Assembly: GCA_019323235.1 (NCBI GenBank)
Contig: JAHWHN010000204.1
Coordinates: 1 to 9,015, forward strand
Source: Candidatus Woesearchaeota archaeon
GTDB lineage: Archaea > Nanobdellota > Nanobdellia > Woesearchaeales > JABIAG01
Length of the DNA: 9,015 nt
Reading direction: 5' to 3'
Below, in pieces: positions 1 to 6,506 of the stretch. The translations under genes were made by a program, and so were the position numbers. Every line of letters starts with the position of its first letter. The stretch's first letter is position 1. Below the pieces are notes generated by a model. That model saw only the letters and a program-made list of their open reading frames with translations, was not told the origin of the DNA and ran no database searches.

Positions 1-1
1 A

Positions 2-382
2 TTTCCAACATATTATTTCTACATTGACAATGATTTATGGGAAGATATTGAAGATGTTAAGTATGTTGCTAATTTAAGTTTTGATTTCTTGATTCCTCAA
101 GACCATCATATTGAAATGAAAGTAAATATCAATGGTAGAAACTTTGGAATTAGAGAATTTGACGATTCATATTCTTCTGGAATTATAAAAAATGGTGACT
201 ATGAATATAGTACTGTTGGATATGATGAAGGATTATATTTCAAGATTATTGATGATTATTTAGAACAAGGTGATAATTATATAAGATTAGAACCTTTAGA
301 TGATGTTGATATTGTTGAAGTTAAACTTGAAGTTGATAAATTAAGTAAAGTTAGAAGTTCTAGAACTGGAAGTTCAAGATAA
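2..382 (+). CDS. 3' end of a beta-rich protein, unrecognised (5' truncated by window edge)
   Basis: The frame is open from base 2 with no in-frame stop, so the gene begins before the window; 126 residues are visible. I do not recognise the family. The visible part alternates short polar turns with hydrophobic strands and is rich in Tyr, Asp and Ile. Near its end, a 'GDNYIRLEPLDDVDIVEV' stretch resembles the last strands of a jelly-roll or galactose-binding-like domain, where a 'G-x-N-x-I-x-I' strand precedes a closing strand. That match is by pattern only. The chain ends in a basic Ser/Arg tail (SSRTGSSR). No membrane helix is visible in this part. The stop lies 7 bases before the ATG of the 890-residue membrane protein, with no terminator or promoter between, so the two are probably co-transcribed and this protein probably serves the same envelope function. 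The TTG at 89 should not be taken as the start. Confidence 0.75.
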   Translation, partial: FPTYYFYIDNDLWEDIEDVKYVANLSFDFLIPQDHHIEMKVNINGRNFGIREFDDSYSSGIIKNGDYEYSTVGYDEGLYFKIIDDYLEQGDNYIRLEPLDDVDIVEVKLEVDKLSKVRSSRTGSSR

Positions 383-389
383 GTTAAAA

Positions 390-3062
390 ATGGGTACCGG
401 AGATGCTGTTGCGAAAATCGGAAAAGAAGTATTTAAGAAAGTAGCAAATGAAGCTAAAGATGAAGCAATAAATCAAGCAACTAATTATGCAACTCAAAAA
501 GCTGTAAATATGGCTCAAGGTTCCAAACCTAAATTAAAAGTAAGTTCTAATCCTGGTTTAAACTACAACCCATCACAACCAAAACCAACTCCACAACCAC
601 AAAAATCAAATCCTTTTGTAGACCAACAAAAAGCTAAACTTCAAGAAAAAATTAATTTGGCTTTCAATGAACATAAGACTTCAGGTCCTCAACCAGGTCA
701 ATCATCACAACCAATACCAACTGATTCAAAAATTGCTGATGCTGAGAATAGAATTGCTCAAGCTCAAGAAGAAGCAAATAAATTAAAATCTGAAGAAATT
801 GAAGTTGAAAAAGAAAGAGTGGATGTTGAAAGAGATTCTTCAAAATCAACAGGAAGCTCATCTAGTTCTGGAGGTAGTTCTGCATTAGATGAAGATATAA
901 AACCTGAAAATAGATCTTTTGAAATTTCTGCAAATTTACATACTACATCTTCTTCAAATATGTTAGAGGTTTTACTTCTTGCAATTTTTTTAGATGTTTT
1001 TCAAATAATATTATCCATTAGTGGAAATAGATTTTATGATTTAAATATTATTTTAGACATTCCTTTTATAATCTCCATGAAAAAGAGAACAGGGCATTAT
1101 AGTAATAATTTTTGGTCTTATGTTGCAATTATATTTGAGTTTTTGCCATTCCTTCCTTTTGACGTATTTCCATTATATTCAGCATCAATGGGATATAATT
1201 ATTGGAAATATAAAAAAGATGTAAAAGATCCAACTGGTATGGAAAGACAAAAAAAGAAAATAGCTAAAGCGAAAGCAGCTCAAGCAAAATTAAGAGAAAA
1301 ATTAGAAAGATTAGAAAATGTTGAAGAAAGATTAGCTAGTACTTCTAGATTAAAATTGACACTAGCTTTTGGAATTGCACTAGCATGGGATATTGGAGAT
1401 ATTCTTTCTTCAATTGCAACAGGAACTGCTGATGAATGGTCTTTTGATTATTTTGGTACTGTTGATACTGCTGTTCAGTATAGTTTATACAAACTTTGTG
1501 GGGTGTATTATAAAAAATTAGCTTTGTTGGAATACATACCTTATGTTGATTGGTTTTTTTGGAATACACTTTCTGTGTATGTGGCAATGAAAGCATACAA
1601 AAGAGATTTGAAAGTAAAAAGTGGAGATAAAAAAGCTAAAGAAGAAGCAGAAAAAAGTTTTAACAAAATTAAAATATCTTTATCAACTGGACAAACATCT
1701 TTCCTAAGAAAAGCAACAATTTCTTTAGTACTATTATTAATTATTTTTTCAGGATTATTTTTATTTACAGATGCAGGCCCAAGATTTATTAAACAATTTT
1801 CAGATAAAGAATTTGATATTGATTTAAGTCCTGCTCATGCAATGGATGCAATAAGATTTAAGTTATTACAAGCAACAAATTATATTCAAGGGAGATGGTC
1901 TAGATCTATTGGAATAGCAACTGGTGATTATGATACTTTTGAAGGGACTGTTGAGAATTTAAATAAAAATGTTGGTTTGAAATTACAATTGGATAAAACA
2001 ATAAATTCATTTTTTATTTCAGATAAATCAGTAAATCCAGTTTTATTTGCAACGGTTTCAGGAAGAGGTTTAGACCCAGAAATTTGTGGTTTGATTGGTG
2101 ATGATTGTGTATTAGATGGTGAGATTAAATTAGGATGTTCAGTGGCTAATCCTTCTATGACTGCAACAATAAATCCTTCCACAATTACTTTTAGTAGTAT
2201 TGAGGATTCTTATTATGATGCAACATGTTCTATAAATGTAAAAGATCTTCCTGATGACAAAAAATCAGAATTAGTTTATTTTACATCAGATTTTGATTTT
2301 ATGACAATGGGTTATAAAAGATCAAATTTTATAGATGCTGATAGAAAAAGAGAATTAGATTCTGAAGAAGGATTTAAATTTCCAGTTTATGAAGCTAAGT
2401 TCACTCCTGGACCAGTAGCTATTAAATTTAATGAAATAAATAATCCACTTTTAGTTGGAAATTTTAGAAGAATGCAATTTAAATTTTCAATAGAAAATGT
2501 TGGAAATGGTAAAATTAACAAATTCAAGAAAATCGCATTTAAAGTTCCAGAGGGCGTAGTTCTAGAACAATGTAATTATGATTTCAAAGCATCTGGTAGT
2601 GAGATTGTAATGAATGAAGATTTATTTAATACGAGAGATTTCCAATTAGTTGAAAAAACAAATCCAATAAGAATTGCTTGTTCTTTAGATTTATCATCTT
2701 CGAAAATTTTAGATTTAAATAATGTTTATACCACAGACTCGTTTAAAGTTTTAGTTGCTTATGAATATTCTTTAAGAGAAAGTATGCAAATTAAATTTGA
2801 AAGGGCATTAGAAGTTAAAGATTTAACAGAATGTTATGCATTTTGTACTTCAGATGGTGGTTGTAGATGTGTTGGAAGTGGTTGTAATACTCAACAAATA
2901 ATCCCTAAATTTGAAAATTGTGTTGGAGATAAGTATACTGAGTGGCAAACTAAATGTATTAGACTTCCTGAAAATGAATGTAATGCGGTAAAAGCAAGTG
3001 ATGGTACACAAATTTGTACTTATGGAAGCAATGGTTGTGAATTAAAATTCAGAGTTTCATAA
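390..3062 (+). CDS. Large multi-pass membrane protein with coiled coils and Cys-rich ectodomain, function unknown
   Basis: 890 residues; family not recognised. In order: an amphipathic Lys/Ala-rich helix (1-44), Pro/Gln-rich linkers (52-75, 98-112), a charged coiled coil (113-150) and a Ser/Gly linker (151-164). Two similar hydrophobic modules follow (about 192-275 and 321-405), separated by a very basic coiled coil (283-316). A strong membrane helix (442-460) then leads to a 430-residue C-terminal part. That part holds 16 cysteines (C567, C573, C583, C613, C728, C764 and ten between 815 and 883). Residues 671-809 match the C-terminal domain of the next two gene products (GPVAI, then IENVG, then an 'AYEYS' strand). 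I infer a cytoplasmic N-terminus and an exported, disulfide-bonded C-terminus. The ATG is 7 bases after the upstream stop, with no Shine-Dalgarno and no TATA box at -30, so expression as a downstream operon gene is likely. It could be an envelope scaffold, adhesin or sensor; nothing in the sequence decides this. Confidence 0.85.
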   Translation: MGTGDAVAKIGKEVFKKVANEAKDEAINQATNYATQKAVNMAQGSKPKLKVSSNPGLNYNPSQPKPTPQPQKSNPFVDQQKAKLQEKINLAFNEHKTSGPQPGQSSQPIPTDSKIADAENRIAQAQEEANKLKSEEIEVEKERVDVERDSSKSTGSSSSSGGSSALDEDIKPENRSFEISANLHTTSSSNMLEVLLLAIFLDVFQIILSISGNRFYDLNIILDIPFIISMKKRTGHYSNNFWSYVAIIFEFLPFLPFDVFPLYSASMGYNYWKYKKDVKDPTGMERQKKKIAKAKAAQAKLREKLERLENVEERLASTSRLKLTLAFGIALAWDIGDILSSIATGTADEWSFDYFGTVDTAVQYSLYKLCGVYYKKLALLEYIPYVDWFFWNTLSVYVAMKAYKRDLKVKSGDKKAKEEAEKSFNKIKISLSTGQTSFLRKATISLVLLLIIFSGLFLFTDAGPRFIKQFSDKEFDIDLSPAHAMDAIRFKLLQATNYIQGRWSRSIGIATGDYDTFEGTVENLNKNVGLKLQLDKTINSFFISDKSVNPVLFATVSGRGLDPEICGLIGDDCVLDGEIKLGCSVANPSMTATINPSTITFSSIEDSYYDATCSINVKDLPDDKKSELVYFTSDFDFMTMGYKRSNFIDADRKRELDSEEGFKFPVYEAKFTPGPVAIKFNEINNPLLVGNFRRMQFKFSIENVGNGKINKFKKIAFKVPEGVVLEQCNYDFKASGSEIVMNEDLFNTRDFQLVEKTNPIRIACSLDLSSSKILDLNNVYTTDSFKVLVAYEYSLRESMQIKFERALEVKDLTECYAFCTSDGGCRCVGSGCNTQQIIPKFENCVGDKYTEWQTKCIRLPENECNAVKASDGTQICTYGSNGCELKFRVS

Positions 3063-3065
3063 AAA

Positions 3066-3073
3066 TTTATATA
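3066..3073 (+). promoter_or_regulatory. TATA box of the first lipoprotein gene (leaderless)
   Basis: TTTATATA lies just after the stop codon of the membrane-protein gene and starts 30 bases before the ATG at 3096. With the usual archaeal TATA-to-start distance, transcription would begin at or next to the A of the ATG. No Shine-Dalgarno site is present, which fits a leaderless mRNA. No T-run separates the two genes, so read-through from upstream may add to expression. Confidence 0.6.
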
Positions 3074-3095
3074 GTTCAAACTAAAATTAAGTTAT

Positions 3096-4025
3096 ATGAT
3101 AAAAAAATTAATACCTTTATTTGTACTTTTATTATTAGTGTCTTGTACTACTTCTGGTCCGGATTATAATTATAGAACAGGTACTGAAGGTATTAAGGTT
3201 GAGTTTCTTGAAGGAATATATGACACAATTTATGAGAATGAAGATTTAATAATTTCTTTAAATATTGAAAATCTTGGAGCTTATGATTCTAATAATATTT
3301 ATTTCTCTGTTTTTACAGAAAGAGATGTAATTGATAATCCTACAAAATCTTTCGAAATTGGAACTTTAGAAGGGAGAAAACTAAATAAAAATTTCGGAGA
3401 TGTTGAATATAAAGATATTGAAACCAAAGTTAAGAAAATTTTTGTAGCAGAAGAAATAAATTCTAAAATTAGAATTGATTATTGTTATCCATATGAAAGT
3501 TTTTTATCTGCAGAAATTTGTGTTGATTCTGATCCGAGAGATGAATTTGAACAAAATATTGCTGGATGTCCAACTTATGATAAGTCTTTTACACAAGGTC
3601 AAGGAGGACCAGTAGCAATAACTTATGTAGATCCTGTCTTTGTTCCATCAGGAAATGGAGTAATTCCAAAATTCAAAATAATTGTCGAAAATGTTGGGGA
3701 TGGAGTTGTTGTAAATTATGGTAATTACAAAGGAGCTTGTCAAGCAAGTTCTTATGATAAATCAAATTATGGTGTGATTGATGTAGATGATGTTTATTTA
3801 GGAAATGTTAAATTAACATGTAATAGAAATAAATTAACTGTTGAAGAAGTTCAAAGAGGAAATGAATTTTATGAAGCAGATAGGGCAGTAATGACTTGTA
3901 CTGGAGAGTTAATTGAAAAACAAGAAATGTATGCAACACTACTAAGAATTGGAATTAAATATGGCTATAAAGATTCAGTAGAACAAGAAATAAATGTTTT
4001 CAAAGAAAATTACATTGAAAGTTAA
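3096..4025 (+). CDS. Secreted lipoprotein with CARDB-like beta domains, six-Cys family (copy 1)
   Basis: 309 residues. The N-terminus is a lipoprotein signal: MIKK, a run of Leu/Phe, then a lipobox LVSC with Cys17 as the expected lipid-bearing residue, followed by a short polar tether. The rest is beta-rich with two domains. The first (about 25-145) contains 'GTEGIKVEF', 'LNIENLGAY' and the motif CYPYE...ICVD (C130, C142). The second (about 168-305) contains GGPVAI, 'IIVENVGDG', C215, C242, C268 and a closing 'IGIKYGYKDS' strand. Strands of the type N-x-G after alternating hydrophobics resemble the CARDB/NPCBM-like adhesion modules of archaeal surface proteins; this is a pattern judgement. 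The six mature cysteines align with those of the next gene product, so three disulfides are plausible. The protein should sit on the outer face of the membrane. Its binding partner or ligand is unknown. Confidence 0.85.
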   Translation: MIKKLIPLFVLLLLVSCTTSGPDYNYRTGTEGIKVEFLEGIYDTIYENEDLIISLNIENLGAYDSNNIYFSVFTERDVIDNPTKSFEIGTLEGRKLNKNFGDVEYKDIETKVKKIFVAEEINSKIRIDYCYPYESFLSAEICVDSDPRDEFEQNIAGCPTYDKSFTQGQGGPVAITYVDPVFVPSGNGVIPKFKIIVENVGDGVVVNYGNYKGACQASSYDKSNYGVIDVDDVYLGNVKLTCNRNKLTVEEVQRGNEFYEADRAVMTCTGELIEKQEMYATLLRIGIKYGYKDSVEQEINVFKENYIES

Positions 4026-4051
4026 ATAAATAGCTTTTTATATTAAAATCA

Positions 4052-4067
4052 CCAAAAAGTTTAAATA
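4052..4067 (+). promoter_or_regulatory. BRE and TATA box of the second lipoprotein gene (leadered)
   Basis: An A/C-rich BRE-like stretch (CCAAAAAG, 4052-4059) is followed directly by the TATA box TTTAAATA (4060-4067). The box starts 54 bases before the ATG at 4114, so transcription should begin near 4089 and leave a leader of about 25 bases that includes the Shine-Dalgarno site at 4103-4107. Confidence 0.6.
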
Positions 4068-4102
4068 CTAAAAAATTAGAAAATTACTAATTATTTATAA
4101 AA

Positions 4103-4107
4103 GAGGT
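4103..4107 (+). promoter_or_regulatory. Shine-Dalgarno site of the second lipoprotein gene
   Basis: GAGGT, complementary to the archaeal 16S 3' end (ACCUCC), ends 6 bases before the ATG at 4114. It confirms that start. It contrasts with the gene just upstream, which has no such site. Confidence 0.7.
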
Positions 4108-4113
4108 AATATT

Positions 4114-4995
4114 ATGAAATATGTGTTGAAAATCATGGTTTTGGTTTCTTTGCTATCCTTGTTAGTAGCATGTGGTGGCGGAGGAGAAGTTAGTTCAAAT
4201 TGGAAGTCAGGTACACAAGGTGTAGTTGTCCAATTTGCACCTGATAGTCCACCTAATGTTGTTTATTCTGGAGAAGAATACGTATTAGGTTTAGAATTAA
4301 GAAATAAAGGGTCTTTTCCTTTAGATGATGAAGATGAATTAGATGTTGACTTATACTTTTCTGGTTTTGAAAGAGATTTAATTAGTTTACCTTATGAAGA
4401 TTATGTAAGTATTGTTGGTGGTAAAACTCCTACTAATTTAGAAGGAGGTTTAGAATTTTATGATAAAGAATTTGATGTAGAAATCTATGATGATTCTGAT
4501 TCATTAAATCAAAATCTGAAAGTAACTGCTTGTTATGAATATGAAACAAATGCAGCTTTAGAAACTTGTGTAGATCCAAACCCAATTCAAAATGATGAAG
4601 ACACATGTACTCCTGGTGTTACAGGAACTGGAAGCCAAGGTGGCCCAATTGCAATTAGTTCAGTTACACAAGAATCATTAAAAGGTAAAGCAAGATATAC
4701 AATTAAAATTTCAAATGTTGGTGGAGGAACAGTTTTCATGGATAATGATTGTTTAAATCCTTCTAGAACAAATAAAAATATTGTATATTTAGAAGATGCT
4801 TATTTGGGTGATCAAGATATGCATTGTAGTCCAGATGATTATATTAGATTAGTTAATGGAGTTGGAACATTATCTTGTATTGTAGATAGATTAGATGAAG
4901 ACGAACCTGCATATAAAACATCATTAGGAGTTCATTTAAGTTACAATTATAAGACTTCTGCAACTAAGCAAATACAAATTAAAAGAATCGAATAG
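4114..4995 (+). CDS. Secreted lipoprotein with CARDB-like beta domains, six-Cys family (copy 2)
   Basis: 293 residues. The signal peptide (MKYVLK plus a Leu/Val-rich core) ends in the lipobox LVAC with Cys20 as lipidation site, then a GGGG tether. It is a paralogue of the preceding gene product: 'GTQGVVVQF' matches 'GTEGIKVEF', CYEYE...TCVD (C140, C152) matches CYPYE...ICVD with the same 12-residue spacing, GGPIAI matches GGPVAI, 'ISNVGGG' matches 'VENVGDG', and 'VHLSYNYKTS' matches 'IGIKYGYKDS'. The remaining cysteines C165, C213, C238 and C255 align with C158, C215, C242 and C268. The first domain has a very acidic loop (67-79), absent from copy 1. The low identity despite this shared frame suggests an old tandem duplication with separate roles. 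It has its own promoter and Shine-Dalgarno site, so it can be expressed apart from copy 1. Function unknown; an envelope-associated binding protein is the natural guess. Confidence 0.85.
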   Translation: MKYVLKIMVLVSLLSLLVACGGGGEVSSNWKSGTQGVVVQFAPDSPPNVVYSGEEYVLGLELRNKGSFPLDDEDELDVDLYFSGFERDLISLPYEDYVSIVGGKTPTNLEGGLEFYDKEFDVEIYDDSDSLNQNLKVTACYEYETNAALETCVDPNPIQNDEDTCTPGVTGTGSQGGPIAISSVTQESLKGKARYTIKISNVGGGTVFMDNDCLNPSRTNKNIVYLEDAYLGDQDMHCSPDDYIRLVNGVGTLSCIVDRLDEDEPAYKTSLGVHLSYNYKTSATKQIQIKRIE

Positions 4996-5000
4996 ATTTC

Positions 5001-5008
5001 TTTTTTTT
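5001..5008 (+). terminator. T8 terminator after the second lipoprotein gene
   Basis: A run of eight T begins 5 bases after the TAG stop, followed by further T-rich sequence. Archaeal RNA polymerase terminates at such runs without needing a hairpin, and none is seen. It separates the envelope cluster from the clamp-loader gene. Confidence 0.6.
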
Positions 5009-5050
5009 CTTTAATTTTATTTTAATTTCTTAAAATTTATGTTTACATAA

Positions 5051-5065
5051 CGAAATGTTTATAAT
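5051..5065 (+). promoter_or_regulatory. BRE and TATA box of rfcS (leaderless)
   Basis: CGAAATG (5051-5057) fits an archaeal BRE and is followed by TTTATAAT (5058-5065). The box starts exactly 30 bases before the ATG at 5088, so the transcript should start at or next to the start codon. No Shine-Dalgarno site lies upstream of this ATG. Confidence 0.65.
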
Positions 5066-5087
5066 AGATTGATAAATACTTTAGAAT

Positions 5088-6038
5088 ATGAAGAGCTCAA
5101 TTTGGATTGAAAAATATAGACCTCAAACTTTTGAAGAAGTAAAGGGTCAAGATAAGATTGTAGAACGTGTTAAAGCACTTGTAGAAAAGAAAAATCTACC
5201 TCATTTATTATTTACTGGTCCAGCTGGAGTTGGAAAAACTACATTATCTATAGTTATTGCTAAAGAATTATTTGGAGAATCTTGGAAAGATAATTTCTTA
5301 GAATTAAATGCTTCTGATGAAAGAGGAATTGATGTTGTTAGAGTTAAAGTAAAAGACTTTGCTAGAACTAGGGCTATGGGCGATGTTCCTTTCAAATTAA
5401 TATATTTAGATGAATCTGATGCTTTGACAAAAGAAGCTCAACAAGCATTAAGAAGAACTATGGAAAATTATACAGCTAATTGTAGATTCATTTTAGCAGC
5501 CAATTATTCTTCTAAAATTATTGATCCTATACAGTCAAGATGTGCAGTATTTAGGTTTAAACCTTTGGAGAAAAAAGATGTTTTTGAATTAATTGATTCA
5601 ATTGCTGGAAAAGAGAATTTAAATGTTGATGAAGATGCAAAAGAGGCATTATTTAAAGTAAGTAAAGGAGATTGTAGAAAGCTTGAAAATACCATGCAAA
5701 GTTGTTCTTCTATATCTTCTGATATTACTGAGGATGTTGTTTATAGCTTAGCATCTTTCGCAAAGCCTAATGAATTAAAGGATATTCTAGAAAAGGCTTT
5801 AAACAAAGATTTTGACACTTCTAAGGCCGATTTATTAAAGACTATGATTAAGTATGGCTTAGCAGGAACTGATATTATAAAGCAAATTCAGTCCGAAATT
5901 TGGAATTTAGATGTTGAAGATAATGCTAAGGTTGCTTTAATAGATAAATGTGGTGAAATTGAGTTCAGAATGGTTGAAGGTAGTGACGAAATGATTCAGT
6001 TAGAGGCACTATTAGCTTATATTTACAATATAAAATAG
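5088..6038 (+). CDS. rfcS: Replication factor C small subunit (clamp-loader ATPase)
   Basis: 316 residues, the usual length for archaeal RfcS. It forms the ATPase arc of the RFC complex, which opens the PCNA ring and loads it on primer-template DNA. Visible motifs, in order: the N-terminal 'WIEKYRP' RFC box, Walker A GPAGVGKTT (44-52), the RFC-specific 'NASDERGIDVVR' (74-85), Walker B LIYLDESD (104-111), sensor 1 'AANYSSKI' (137-144), the SRC motif with its arginine finger (150-152), sensor 2 GDCRK (194-198), then the all-helical collar domain to the end. Walker B reads DESD where many homologues have DEAD, a mild change. The start is fixed by the TATA box 30 bases upstream and by the full RFC box. 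The large subunit gene is not in this window, so the two are not adjacent downstream here. The neighbours are functionally unrelated. Confidence 0.97.
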   Translation: MKSSIWIEKYRPQTFEEVKGQDKIVERVKALVEKKNLPHLLFTGPAGVGKTTLSIVIAKELFGESWKDNFLELNASDERGIDVVRVKVKDFARTRAMGDVPFKLIYLDESDALTKEAQQALRRTMENYTANCRFILAANYSSKIIDPIQSRCAVFRFKPLEKKDVFELIDSIAGKENLNVDEDAKEALFKVSKGDCRKLENTMQSCSSISSDITEDVVYSLASFAKPNELKDILEKALNKDFDTSKADLLKTMIKYGLAGTDIIKQIQSEIWNLDVEDNAKVALIDKCGEIEFRMVEGSDEMIQLEALLAYIYNIK

Positions 6039-6046
6039 TTTTTTTT
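6039..6046 (+). terminator. T8 terminator directly after rfcS
   Basis: Eight T follow the TAG stop of rfcS without a gap. Together with the opposite-strand run at 6075-6081 it closes both convergent genes. Confidence 0.65.
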
Positions 6047-6074
6047 AAATTTTAAATTCTAAGAATAATTAATT

Positions 6075-6081
6075 AAAAAAA
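6075..6081 (-). terminator. T7 terminator (- strand) after the PRC-barrel gene
   Basis: Seven A on the + strand read as seven T on the - strand, 16 bases past the TAA stop of the PRC-barrel gene. Confidence 0.55.
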
Positions 6082-6097
6082 GAAGAATTGAAGACAA

Positions 6098-6358
6098 TTA
6101 AATTATGTCTTCTTCTGATACTACTAAGAAATCTCCAACTGCTATTACAGCTGAAAAAGGAATTTTTAAGTTCCCTGATGCATCCTTTTCTAATTCTAAT
6201 TTTTGAGCATTAGAAGTAGCACCTTTTAGAATAATATTGATTAATTCTCCTGATCTTGTTTCGAATTCAACATCTTGTACAGAACCGTAAGTTTTACCAT
6301 TTTTACTTACAACAGTCTTACCGATTAGTTCTTTTGAAAAAATTTTCTCTTCATCCAT
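6098..6358 (-). CDS. Small PRC-barrel domain protein
   Basis: 86 residues, essentially one PRC-barrel. The sequence shows the family frame: 'ELIGKTVVSKNGKTYGSVQDVEF' split as LIGK (11-14), Gly21 and Gly25 in the turn, and DVEF (29-32), then a strand 'INIILKG' (40-46), and the closing 'IPFSAVIAVGDFLVV' (66-80). PRC-barrels occur in the photosynthetic reaction centre H subunit, RimM and many small archaeal proteins. In haloarchaea small PRC-barrel proteins (CdpB1/CdpB2) join the SepF-FtsZ division complex. That role is possible here by family resemblance but is not shown by this sequence. No membrane helix or extra domain. It is convergent with rfcS and divergent from the unknown gene at 6507. 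A Shine-Dalgarno site and a TATA box at -52 support the ATG chosen. Confidence 0.88.
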   Translation of the reverse strand: MDEEKIFSKELIGKTVVSKNGKTYGSVQDVEFETRSGELINIILKGATSNAQKLELEKDASGNLKIPFSAVIAVGDFLVVSEEDII

Positions 6359-6362
6359 TTTA

Positions 6363-6369
6363 CTCCCTC
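6363..6369 (-). promoter_or_regulatory. Shine-Dalgarno site of the PRC-barrel gene
   Basis: On the - strand this reads GAGGGAG, ending 4 bases before the ATG at 6358. It is purine-rich and pairs with the 16S tail through GGAG or GAGG. Confidence 0.55.
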
Positions 6370-6402
6370 GTGATTTTGATAATGTATTTAATTCGTTTGT
6401 AC

Positions 6403-6410
6403 TTTTTAAA
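6403..6410 (-). promoter_or_regulatory. TATA box of the PRC-barrel gene (leadered)
   Basis: On the - strand this reads TTTAAAAA, preceded by AAGCGATATA. It starts 52 bases before the ATG, giving a leader of about 22-24 bases that contains the Shine-Dalgarno site. A second TATA-like stretch (- strand ATTAAATA, 6385-6392) lies closer to the gene, so the exact box is not certain. Confidence 0.45.
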
Positions 6411-6463
6411 TATATCGCTTTTTAGATAGTAATTTTTAAGAAAATATAGCATTTTTCCCTTTT

Positions 6464-6470
6464 AGGAGGA
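6464..6470 (+). promoter_or_regulatory. Perfect Shine-Dalgarno-like AGGAGGA far upstream of the 335-residue gene
   Basis: AGGAGGA is the best 16S-tail match in the window, yet it ends 36 bases before the ATG at 6507, too far for normal use. No ATG, GTG or TTG lies at usable distance. It would be outside the mRNA if the TATA-like box at 6477 is used. If transcription starts further upstream (for example from TTTTTAAG at 6433-6440), a weak hairpin at 6470-6499 could bring it close to the ATG. Confidence 0.4.
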
Positions 6471-6476
6471 ATAATC

Positions 6477-6484
6477 TTTAATAA
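6477..6484 (+). promoter_or_regulatory. TATA-like box of the 335-residue gene (leaderless)
   Basis: TTTAATAA starts 30 bases before the ATG at 6507, the same spacing as at rfcS and the first lipoprotein gene. It is a weaker TATA match than those. It competes with the leadered reading based on AGGAGGA just upstream. Confidence 0.45.
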
Positions 6485-6506
6485 TAAAGTTTCATTATTA
6501 AATATT

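Noticed and set aside
89..91. TTG as start of the left-edge gene
   Set aside because: The same frame is open to the window edge with coding-like, beta-rich sequence upstream, so the gene is truncated by the window.
664..2182. Open frames on the - strand inside the membrane-protein gene (664-861, 1345-1596, 1928-2182)
   Set aside because: They lie wholly inside a convincing + strand gene, encode low-complexity Leu/Gln/His-rich chains that mirror its codons, and have no promoter or ribosome site.
4034..4059. Inverted repeat CTTTTT / AAAAAG between the two lipoprotein genes
   Set aside because: Six A/T-rich pairs with a 14-base loop are expected by chance at this composition, and the right arm is better explained as the BRE. 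The T5 run could still be a weak terminator, but I cannot support it.
5201..5695. Open frames on the - strand inside rfcS (5201-5395, 5504-5695)
   Set aside because: They are reverse-strand shadows of a gene with clear RFC motifs.
6471..6476. ATA or ATC start right after AGGAGGA, extending the 335-residue protein upstream
   Set aside because: The frame is open, but these start codons are extremely rare in archaea, the spacing is too short, and the ATG at 6507 has a TATA-like box at the expected distance.
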